Shown: in pieces, positions 1-5,264 of the stretch
Layout of the letters: each line of letters begins with the position of its first letter
Position numbering within the stretch: position 1 is the stretch's first letter
Source of the DNA: an uncultured Clostridia bacterium
GTDB taxonomy: Bacteria > Bacillota > Clostridia > UMGS1883
Direction of reading: 5' to 3'
DNA: 5,795 bases
Assembly (NCBI GenBank): GCA_947624455.1
Contig: CANQKL010000109.1
Coordinates: forward strand, 1-5,795
The notes under the pieces: generated by a model
The model's database searches: none
Told to the model about the DNA's origin: nothing
The model's input: the letters and a program-made list of their open reading frames with translations, nothing else
Translations under genes and position numbers: made by a program

Positions 1-125
1 GGCGGTTTTTCCACATCAATTCATAGTTTTGATTTTATTGCCGTGTTTATCAATACATAAATTTGCCTTAATTAAAGACTTCCAGCCCTTGAACGGTCTG
101 CGCCATTTTTTTACAGCCCCTTTTG
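1..125. other. 3' flank of the phosphate operon, possible terminator edge
   Basis: This is AT-rich DNA after the transporter stop codon, with no convincing gene. The first ten bases, GGCGGTTTTT, look like the closing arm and T-run of an intrinsic terminator whose other arm lies outside the window. Read on the minus strand the same bases are an A-run followed by CCGCC, as in a bidirectional terminator that could also end the operon. A 12-codon minus-strand reading frame (ATGGCGCAG to TAA, about 69-107) follows an AAAGGGG stretch, but it is too short to call. Confidence 0.3.
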
Positions 126-1877
126 TCAAGCCCTTGTCAGAATGTACTTACTCTTATACATCTTGAATTTCTGGCGAAAATCCTCGCTGTCATTCCTGAT
201 CTCACGCAGGGACTCGTGCAAATTCATATTGTTATGCGCCATATCCAGCACGCAACCGGCGATATTTGAACAGTGGTCAGAGGTGCGCTCCAGATTAGTG
301 AGCAGATCCGCCCATATAAAGCCCGCGTCTATGGTACATACCCCCTGCTGCAAACGAAGTATGTGACGGGTGCGCAGCTGCTCCTTGAGATAGTCTATGA
401 CCTGCTCAAGAGGCTCCACCGTAGAAGCGCTCGAAAGATCGTCGTTCAGAAAAGCGTCCAGCGAAAGATCCAGCACCTCGCTCACAGCGGCTGATATCAC
501 CGACAGCTCTGCTACTGCGTCCCCTGTAAACTCCAACCCCTTATCTCTAAGTTCCTCCACAGAGCCGAGCAGGTTCACGCTATGGTCAGATATGCGCTCA
601 AAATCGCCGATGATCTTAAGCAGCTTCGCCGCCTCGGCGCTGTCAGACTCGCTTATCCGCTTCGCGCTCAGTTTCACAAGATAGGTTCCCAGTATGTCCT
701 CATAGCGGTCGGTTTTTTCCTCCTTTTCACGAATTGACCGAGCAAGCTCCGGAGTATACTCCTTGAAAGCCGCAAGACTTTCTTTAAGAGAGGCCACAGC
801 GATCTTCGCCATGTCCGCCGCCACCTCGCGACAACGCTGCAAGGCTATGGGAGGGGTAGTCAGCAGACGCTCGTCCAGCTCCGCCTGAGCCTCCGGTTGT
901 CTGGAGTCCGGGACGAGGCGAGTCACCAGCTTTTCCAGGAAGCCGGAAAGCGGCAGCATTAGTATAGTGCAAAGCACGTTAAAGACTGAGTGGGCCACGG
1001 CAATACCGAACAGAGAGGCTGGCGCGTCCAGGAGCGGCGGAGAAAAAGCCGCTTTTACAATGCAAAAAACCGTCAGCCACACAGCTGTGCCGATCATATT
1101 GAAGGAAAGGTGAACCATCGCCGCTCTTTTGGCGTTTTTATTGGCCCCCACCGAGGATATTATGGCCGTCACGCAGGTGCCGATGTTCTGGCCCATGATA
1201 ATCGGTATGGCCGCGCCGTATGTCACCTGGCCTGTGACTGACAAAGCCTGCAAAATTCCCACCGACGCGGAGCTTGACTGGATGATCGCCGTCAGTAAAG
1301 TTCCCGCCAAAACGCCAAGCACCGGACTGCGGAACAAGACGAAAAGGCTCTGGAACCATGGTGCTTCCCGCAGACCTGTAACCGCGCCGGACATAGTCTC
1401 CATGCCAAACATCAGCGTGGCAAACCCCAGCAGTATCATGCCGGTATCCTTTTTCCCCGCGCTTTTGCAGAACATATAAAATATTATGCCTATCAGCGCA
1501 AGTACCGGCGTGAAAGACGAGGGCTTCAACAGTTGTACAAACACGTTGCCGCTGTCGATGCCCGCGAGACTCAGCACCCATGCCGTGACCGTGGTGCCGA
1601 TGTTCGCTCCCATAATAACGTTGACAGCCTGTTTAAGGGTCATGAGTCCGGAATTTACAAAGCCTACGACCATTACCGTGGTGGCGGAGGAGCTTTGTAT
1701 AACGGCCGTGATCCCCATACCGGTCAAAAGCCCCGCCGCCCAGTTGGTGGTCAGCTTGCTCAAAAGAGACCGCAGCTTTCCGCTCGCCCGGCGTTCCAAC
1801 GCCTGCCCCATGACGTTCATTCCAAACAGGAACAGGCTCAGTCCGCCAACAAGCGTCAGTAAGTCAAATATATCCAC
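126..1877 (-). CDS. Na+/phosphate cotransporter with C-terminal PhoU-like domain (NptA/YjbB type)
   Basis: This is an inner-membrane Na/Pi symporter of the family that includes Vibrio NptA and E. coli YjbB, expected to move inorganic phosphate with sodium. Numbering residues from the in-frame ATG at 1886, two inverted-repeat transport halves are visible. Each has the hallmark QSSSA (64-68 and 203-207) followed by a G-x-NIGT motif (93-98 and 232-237). Hydrophobic segments run to about residue 320. The cytoplasmic tail (about 345-570) is PhoU-like and helical, with paired metal-site motifs DFERISDH (428-435) and NLERTSDH (531-538). About 583-586 residues is normal for the fused form. It is the last gene of the operon, about 30 bases after the kinase. 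The start is set at GTG 1877, because the ribosome site touches the upstream ATG but lies 9 bases before GTG; the protein then begins (M)DIFDLLTLVGG, a typical family start. Transport direction cannot be read from sequence, as YjbB has been linked to phosphate export. Confidence 0.93.
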   Translation of the reverse strand: MDIFDLLTLVGGLSLFLFGMNVMGQALERRASGKLRSLLSKLTTNWAAGLLTGMGITAVIQSSSATTVMVVGFVNSGLMTLKQAVNVIMGANIGTTVTAWVLSLAGIDSGNVFVQLLKPSSFTPVLALIGIIFYMFCKSAGKKDTGMILLGFATLMFGMETMSGAVTGLREAPWFQSLFVLFRSPVLGVLAGTLLTAIIQSSSASVGILQALSVTGQVTYGAAIPIIMGQNIGTCVTAIISSVGANKNAKRAAMVHLSFNMIGTAVWLTVFCIVKAAFSPPLLDAPASLFGIAVAHSVFNVLCTILMLPLSGFLEKLVTRLVPDSRQPEAQAELDERLLTTPPIALQRCREVAADMAKIAVASLKESLAAFKEYTPELARSIREKEEKTDRYEDILGTYLVKLSAKRISESDSAEAAKLLKIIGDFERISDHSVNLLGSVEELRDKGLEFTGDAVAELSVISAAVSEVLDLSLDAFLNDDLSSASTVEPLEQVIDYLKEQLRTRHILRLQQGVCTIDAGFIWADLLTNLERTSDHCSNIAGCVLDMAHNNMNLHESLREIRNDSEDFRQKFKMYKSKYILTRA

Positions 1878-1886
1878 AAAAATCAT

Positions 1887-1893
1887 CCCCCTT
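1887..1893 (-). promoter_or_regulatory. Ribosome binding site that decides the transporter start
   Basis: On the minus strand AAGGGGG directly abuts the ATG at 1884-1886, leaving no spacer, which would be a very poor arrangement. The GTG three codons later (1875-1877) has a 9-base spacer and is the better start. AAGGGGG can pair with the anti-Shine-Dalgarno core through one G-U wobble. Confidence 0.6.
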
Positions 1894-1908
1894 AGTGTCG
1901 AACTGTCA

Positions 1909-3567
1909 TTATGCCCCTGGGAAACTGACCTTTATAGTTGTCCCGCCGCCCGCCGCGCTGTTCAGCTCGATTTTCGCGTTATGGAGCTTCGCCGCGTGCT
2001 TGACGATGGAAAGTCCCAGCCCTGTGCCGCCGATTTCCTTGGAGTGGCTTTTATCCACCCGGTAAAACCGCTCAAAGACCCGTTCCTGATGCTCCGGAGG
2101 GATCCCTATACCTGTGTCGGCAACGGTCAGCGTTGGGCTGTTGCCCTCATTTTGTATTGTGACCGTCACGCTGCCGTCCCTGCGGTTATACTTTATAGCG
2201 TTGTCGCAGAGGTTGTATATTATCCCGTGAAGAAGCTGCTTAACGCCATAGACCATGGCGGTTCCTCCGTTGAGACTGATCTTCACTCCCGCCGCCTCGG
2301 CCTGGGGTCGCAGGCTCCGCACCACCTCGGCGCCCAAGGCGTAAAGGTCGGTATTTTCCCTCTTCATATCGTTGGCTCCCTCGTCCAGGTGGGAGAGCTT
2401 TATAATATCTTCAACAAGGGATATCATGCGCTGAGCCTCCGCATATATACGACGCGAAAATTCGGGGATATCCTCTTTTTTGACCATTCCGTTCACCATG
2501 AGTTCAGCGCTGCCGGAGATGGCCTGAAGGGGAGTTTTCAGTTCGTGAGACACATTTGCCGTGAACTCGCGGCGTATCTGCTCGGCCTTTTCCTTTTCTG
2601 TGACATCCCGCGTCAAAAGCGCCGCTCCCGATACGAAGCCATCCGAAAAAATGGGGCTTGCGTCAAACTGGTACAGGCTGCCGTTTAGATCCATGATCAT
2701 CTCGGCGTGCTTGCCGTCTCCCGCTTTCTGCAACAGCTCTTGAAGCTCAAAGCTGCGGTTCAGCAACGTCAAATACTTGCCCACGCAAGAGCTGTCAGTT
2801 CCGAAAAGCCGGGCGGCGGCAGGATTTATGCCAACGATGACCCTTTTATCATTGAGAAGCACTATGCCCTCCGCCATTCCAGTGGTTATAGCTTCAAACT
2901 CGCTCCGCTTTCGACTCAGCTCCTCCATCTGGTCCCTGATCTGACGCTGCTGCGCGGCAATACGGCCAAGCAGCGGAGAAAGCTCGTCATACACGTCATT
3001 ATTAAGCGGCTCGTCAAGGTTCAGCTCGTTGAGGGGCCTTACTATGCCCTTGGACAGGCGTGACGCCAATATCAGGGCCAGAGCCAGCGCGGCGACAAAT
3101 ATGATACAGATGGGCTGGAGCATACCTATCAGCAGCGTAAACAGAGTATTCTGGGCTATTGAAAGCCTCAGTACCGTATTGTCCGGCAAAAGCTTGGCAC
3201 AGTAAATAGACCGCTCCATCATAGTGGCGGAAAACCGGGCGCTCTCGCCAAAGCCAGTCTCAAAGGCCTCCTTGATCTCCTCTCTTTCCAAATGGTTTTC
3301 CATTTCAGAATAATCGGATCTGCTGTCATATAGCACTTTCCCGCCGGAGTCTATCCAAGTAATGCGGTAATCGTTTACTTTTAGGCCGTCAAAATATTTG
3401 TCGCCCTCGTTGTTCACGCCCTGAGCGGCAAGATCGGTCTGCATTTTGAGCTGGGTGCGCTGAACGTTGGAAAAATATGTGTAAAGTGCGCCCATGAACA
3501 GAATGACGGAAGCGAAAAATACGCTGAAGGTGACAATGCAAATCGATTTGAAAATACTTTTAGTCAT
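1909..3567 (-). CDS. PhoR-like sensor histidine kinase with PAS domain
   Basis: This is a 552-residue membrane sensor kinase that should phosphorylate the response regulator encoded just upstream. Visible order: TM1 (about 9-31), an extracytoplasmic sensor region (32-142), TM2 (about 143-168), a short HAMP-like linker (169-220), a PAS domain (about 222-325), HisKA (331-397) with phosphoacceptor His341 in NVSHELKTPLQ, and HATPase_c (about 440-550). The ATPase has N-box Asn456 (NLCDNAIKY), G1 DTGIGIP (484-490), F-box VFERFYRVD (497-505) and G2 GGTGLGLSIV (513-522). All catalytic boxes are intact. The TM-sensor-TM-HAMP-PAS-HisKA order is that of Bacillus-type PhoR. The start is ATG 3567, preceded by GGAGG with a 7-base gap and overlapping the regulator stop as ATGA. 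A longer in-frame ATG at 3699 lies inside the regulator gene and adds only a basic, low-complexity stretch, so it was dropped. The phosphate assignment rests on context and architecture; the stimulus itself is not visible. Confidence 0.93.
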   Translation of the reverse strand: MTKSIFKSICIVTFSVFFASVILFMGALYTYFSNVQRTQLKMQTDLAAQGVNNEGDKYFDGLKVNDYRITWIDSGGKVLYDSRSDYSEMENHLEREEIKEAFETGFGESARFSATMMERSIYCAKLLPDNTVLRLSIAQNTLFTLLIGMLQPICIIFVAALALALILASRLSKGIVRPLNELNLDEPLNNDVYDELSPLLGRIAAQQRQIRDQMEELSRKRSEFEAITTGMAEGIVLLNDKRVIVGINPAAARLFGTDSSCVGKYLTLLNRSFELQELLQKAGDGKHAEMIMDLNGSLYQFDASPIFSDGFVSGAALLTRDVTEKEKAEQIRREFTANVSHELKTPLQAISGSAELMVNGMVKKEDIPEFSRRIYAEAQRMISLVEDIIKLSHLDEGANDMKRENTDLYALGAEVVRSLRPQAEAAGVKISLNGGTAMVYGVKQLLHGIIYNLCDNAIKYNRRDGSVTVTIQNEGNSPTLTVADTGIGIPPEHQERVFERFYRVDKSHSKEIGGTGLGLSIVKHAAKLHNAKIELNSAAGGGTTIKVSFPGA

Positions 3568-3579
3568 AATTTCGCCTCC
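3564..3579 (-). promoter_or_regulatory. ATGA stop/start overlap with strong ribosome site (regulator-kinase coupling)
   Basis: The regulator's TGA and the kinase's ATG share bases as ATGA (3564-3567). A GGAGG Shine-Dalgarno sits at 3575-3579, inside the last codons of the regulator gene and 7 bases from the kinase ATG. This points to translational coupling that keeps the two partners in step. Confidence 0.85.
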
Positions 3580-4235
3580 ATTCGGTAGCCCACACCGCGA
3601 ACTGTCTCGATGCAGCCGCCCATGGAGCCGAGCTTGGAGCGCAGAGTACCTATATGAACATCGACCGTGCGCGTTTCGCCTATATAATCGGCGCCCCATA
3701 CCCTTTGCAATAGCTGTTCACGGGTGAAAGCCTTCCCGATATTTTCCATAAACAGTTGAAGAAGTTCATATTCCTTTAAAGTGAGGGCCGTCCTCTCCCC
3801 TCCCACGCTGACAATATGCTCAGCGGCGTTCATTTCCAGCTCTCCAAGGCGCAGGACGCGGCCCTCTTTAGGTCGGCTTCGGCGAAGCACCGCTTTCACT
3901 CGGGAAACCATCTCCATCATGCCAAAGGGCTTGGCAAGATAATCGTCGGCGCCCAGGTTGAGTCCCGTCACCTTGTCATACTCCGTTCCCTTGGCCGAGG
4001 CCATGATCACCGGAATCTCCGCCGTGGCGGCACAAGATTTCAGCCGCTTAAGTATGTCGATACCATTCTCGCCCGGCAGCATTATGTCGAGCATTACAAG
4101 TTCGGGCGTCTCCCGCTCCATGGCGGCGAAAAAGTCGGCTCCGCACTGAAAGCCCGCGGCCTTAAATCCGGCAGAATCTAGAGCGTATATCATAAGCTCA
4201 CGGATAGAATTATCGTCCTCCACAAGAAAAATCAT
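3564..4235 (-). CDS. OmpR/PhoB-family response regulator (PhoB/PhoP-like)
   Basis: This is a 223-residue, full-length DNA-binding response regulator. The receiver domain (1-~118) has acidic pocket Asp7/Asp8, phosphoacceptor Asp50 (VMLDIMLPGENG), switch Ser80 (VIMASAKG) and Lys102 (DDYLAKPF). The winged-helix effector domain (about 126-223) ends in the typical TVDVHIGTLRSKL recognition helix (190-202) and the VRGVGYRM wing (212-219). It is the first gene of the operon. Its ATG at 4233-4235 follows AAGGAG (4246-4251) with a 10-base gap. The next gene is its cognate kinase and the third is a phosphate transporter, so a Pho-type role is likely. The tandem hexamers in its own promoter suggest that it binds there and controls its own operon (inference). 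The family is certain; the phosphate specificity is moderately supported. Confidence 0.95.
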   Translation of the reverse strand: MIFLVEDDNSIRELMIYALDSAGFKAAGFQCGADFFAAMERETPELVMLDIMLPGENGIDILKRLKSCAATAEIPVIMASAKGTEYDKVTGLNLGADDYLAKPFGMMEMVSRVKAVLRRSRPKEGRVLRLGELEMNAAEHIVSVGGERTALTLKEYELLQLFMENIGKAFTREQLLQRVWGADYIGETRTVDVHIGTLRSKLGSMGGCIETVRGVGYRMEAKL

Positions 4236-4245
4236 TGCCAGTCAG

Positions 4246-4251
4246 CTCCTT
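4246..4251 (-). promoter_or_regulatory. Ribosome binding site of the response regulator gene
   Basis: AAGGAG on the minus strand lies 10 bases before the regulator ATG. It is a near-consensus site and supports the start at 4235. Confidence 0.8.
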
Positions 4252-4267
4252 TTTGACGGTGGTCAAA
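4252..4267 (-). other. Small inverted repeat in the operon leader
   Basis: On the minus strand TTTGAC, a CACC loop and GTCAAA form a perfect 6-base stem directly upstream of the AAGGAG ribosome site and just after the predicted transcription start (about 4270). It could be a weak leader hairpin that protects the 5' end or tunes ribosome access, or a small operator. It is short, so chance is possible. Confidence 0.4.
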
Positions 4268-4276
4268 CCTATTTTT

Positions 4277-4282
4277 ATTGTA
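4277..4282 (-). promoter_or_regulatory. -10 element of the phosphate operon promoter
   Basis: On the minus strand TACAAT matches the -10 consensus in five of six positions. No good TTGACA-like hexamer lies 16-18 bases upstream, as expected for a promoter that needs an activator. Transcription would start near 4270, giving a leader of about 35 bases before the regulator ATG. Confidence 0.55.
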
Positions 4283-4292
4283 CACCAAAAAT

Positions 4293-4331
4293 ATCAAATC
4301 TGTTATCAATATTTTGTAAAATCTATGTAAA
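4293..4331 (-). promoter_or_regulatory. Pho-box-like array of four hexamers at 11-base spacing
   Basis: Reading the minus strand from 4331 downward, the hexamers are TTTACA (4326-4331), TTTACA (4315-4320), TTGATA (4304-4309) and TTTGAT (4293-4298), each separated by exactly 5 bases. This matches the known form of Bacillus PhoP sites, TT(A/T/C)A(C/A)A-like hexamers about 11 bases apart. Relative to the predicted start they cover about -23 to -61, the place where PhoP acts as an activator over a missing -35. The most likely binder is the response regulator encoded just downstream. The last repeat is the weakest. Local AT richness raises the chance of accidental matches, but the exact phasing argues against it. 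Confidence 0.6.
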
Positions 4332-4335
4332 ATCC

Positions 4336-4368
4336 AAAAAAAAAGGCGCGTCATGCAAAATAACGGCC
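4336..4368 (-). terminator. Possible intrinsic terminator or attenuator, leftward
   Basis: On the minus strand GGCCGT, an 11-base loop and ACGCGCC form a six-pair stem with one bulged C, followed directly by nine T residues. It would end a short leftward transcript started inside the intergenic region, before the operon promoter is reached. The stem is modest, and the T-run could instead be an A/T-tract lying just upstream of the Pho-box array. Confidence 0.3.
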
Positions 4369-4415
4369 CTATGGGACTTTCCCTCGGGCGAGAGTGGATT
4401 TTTTGGCGTTTTCTC

Positions 4416-4444
4416 TTGCAATTTCATTGCTAAGGTGGTACAAT
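4416..4444 (+). promoter_or_regulatory. Extended -10 promoter of the YczE-type gene
   Basis: TTGCAA (4416-4421, four of six matches to -35) is followed by a 17-base spacer and TACAAT (4439-4444). A TG at 4436-4437 gives the extended -10 form TGnTACAAT. Transcription would start near 4451, about 50 bases before the ATG at 4502. The right half overlaps the palindrome at 4437-4466. Confidence 0.6.
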
Positions 4445-4466
4445 AAAGCCAAGGCTTTATTGTACC
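4437..4466. promoter_or_regulatory. Perfect 14-base-arm palindrome over the promoter, likely operator
   Basis: GGTACAATAAAGCC (4437-4450) and its exact reverse complement GGCTTTATTGTACC (4453-4466) flank a two-base AA centre. The element covers the -10 and start site of the rightward promoter, the usual position for a repressor operator. Because the predicted rightward start falls at its centre, that RNA would not contain both arms, which favours binding as DNA over an RNA hairpin. No T-run follows on either side, so it is not a terminator. The binding regulator is not encoded in this window unless it is the response regulator itself. Confidence 0.6.
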
Positions 4467-4469
4467 TAT

Positions 4470-4498
4470 ATTATATCTTCGCCTAACGGGGGTGTTCA
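4470..4498 (-). promoter_or_regulatory. Weak candidate leftward promoter inside the intergenic region
   Basis: On the minus strand TGAACA (4493-4498, four of six matches) and a perfect TATAAT (4470-4475) are separated by 17 bases. Transcription would start near 4463, enter the palindrome and run towards the hairpin and T9 tract at 4336-4368. The region is AT-rich, so the match may be accidental. Confidence 0.25.
4488..4494 (+). promoter_or_regulatory. Ribosome binding site of the YczE-type gene
   Basis: GGGGGTG lies 7 bases before the ATG at 4502. It pairs with the anti-Shine-Dalgarno through a wobble and supports that start over the internal ATG at residue 23. Confidence 0.5.
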
Positions 4499-4501
4499 TA
4501 A

Positions 4502-5152
4502 ATGCCGTCAACTAAACGCATTACCTGCTTTTCAAGGCCTAGGCCCTTTTTGCGGCGGCTATTGACGATGGTACTGGGAGTAACGGTCCAGGGCTTCGGC
4601 CTGTCCATACTCCGGGCCATAGACTTAGGCGTTGATCCCTGCTCCTGCCTGACTCAGGGCGTGGTAAGCCGCCTTGGTCTCAGCTTTGGCACCTGTCAGC
4701 TGCTATGCCACCTTGTGACCTTCGCTTTCGTTCTCCGCTTTGATATGAGCTACATAGGCTTTGGCACTGTGGGAAATATGTGCTTTCTTGGCTACATATC
4801 AGATTTTTTCACCTGGATATGGAGGTTGGCGCTGCCCTCGGGCTTTTTTGATCGGACGGCTGTCCGCTGGGGCCTATTGCTCCCAGGCCTTGGAGGGCTG
4901 CTGTTTGGCGCGGCGGCGTATATGTGTTCGGGCCTGGGTTCCTCCCCCTATGACGCTCTTCCCTTTATCATATCGAGCCGAGTCAAAAGGCTGTCCTTTA
5001 GAAGCGTCAGGATGCTCTGGGATCTGGCGTTCATGGGCGCGGGCTTCGTCCTCGGCGGCTCGGTTGGAATAGTGACCGTGGCGGTGGCCTTTTTCTGCGG
5101 CCCGGTAGTGGCCTGGATGCAGGGGAAGCTTACCCGCTGTCTTTTCACATAA
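4502..5152 (+). CDS. YczE/YitT-type integral membrane protein
   Basis: This is a 216-residue polytopic membrane protein resembling Bacillus YczE and the wider YczE/YyaS/YitT group, whose biochemical role is poorly known. A basic N-terminus (MPSTKR...RRL) precedes about five or six hydrophobic segments from residue 21 on. Family-like motifs are LGVDPCSCLTQG (42-53), LSFGTCQLL (60-68) and IGFGTVGNMCFLGY (85-98). The second half repeats the pattern: LGSSPYDAL (145-153) then LSF (164-166), an internal duplication offset by about 104 residues. The protein is cysteine-rich for a membrane protein (PCSC at 46-49, C65, C69, C93, C142, C199). It has its own promoter with a palindromic operator, and it is divergent from the phosphate operon, so a functional link to phosphate is not implied. 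It ends just before a strong terminator. Family call good; function unknown. Confidence 0.85.
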   Translation: MPSTKRITCFSRPRPFLRRLLTMVLGVTVQGFGLSILRAIDLGVDPCSCLTQGVVSRLGLSFGTCQLLCHLVTFAFVLRFDMSYIGFGTVGNMCFLGYISDFFTWIWRLALPSGFFDRTAVRWGLLLPGLGGLLFGAAAYMCSGLGSSPYDALPFIISSRVKRLSFRSVRMLWDLAFMGAGFVLGGSVGIVTVAVAFFCGPVVAWMQGKLTRCLFT

Positions 5153-5154
5153 AT

Positions 5155-5200
5155 AAAAATATCCCGCATTTCCGACCAACGGAGAACGCGGGATATTTTT
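5155..5200. terminator. Bidirectional intrinsic terminator between convergent genes
   Basis: AAAAATATCCCGC (5155-5167) pairs perfectly with GCGGGATATTTTT (5188-5200), with further partial pairing inside around a small loop. The A-run on the left and T-run on the right let it work in both directions. It begins three bases after the YczE-type stop codon and lies about 65 bases past the EamA stop on the other strand. Confidence 0.9.
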
Positions 5201-5264
5201 TCATCTTGACAAAGCTTTATTCGTCGGGAAGCTATTGTTGGTTTAATGGGGCCATGGACAGCGG

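Noticed and set aside
102..129. TTGACA on the minus strand at the end of the transporter gene as a promoter for a downstream gene
   Set aside because: No -10-like hexamer follows at a suitable distance, and no gene is visible downstream within the window.
1486..2688. A 400-codon open frame on the plus strand
   Set aside because: It lies antisense across the end of the kinase gene and the start of the transporter gene, both of which have intact conserved motifs. Its translation shows no recognisable domain, so it is a shadow frame.
3568..3699. N-terminal extension of the kinase to an ATG at 3699
   Set aside because: The extension lies fully inside the regulator coding sequence in another frame and has a basic, unstructured composition. 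The ATG at 3567 has a strong GGAGG site and the ATGA overlap.
4437..4466. Reading the perfect palindrome as an intrinsic terminator
   Set aside because: Neither side has a T-run after the stem, the loop would be only two bases, and it coincides with a promoter.
4323..4511. A 62-codon minus-strand frame in the divergent intergenic region
   Set aside because: It runs through both promoters, the palindrome and part of the Pho-box array, has no ribosome site, and its translation resembles no family.
5206..5234. TTGACA (5206-5211) as a rightward promoter after the terminator
   Set aside because: No acceptable -10 lies at 16-18 bases (AAGCTA at 17), and it would only drive antisense RNA into the EamA gene.
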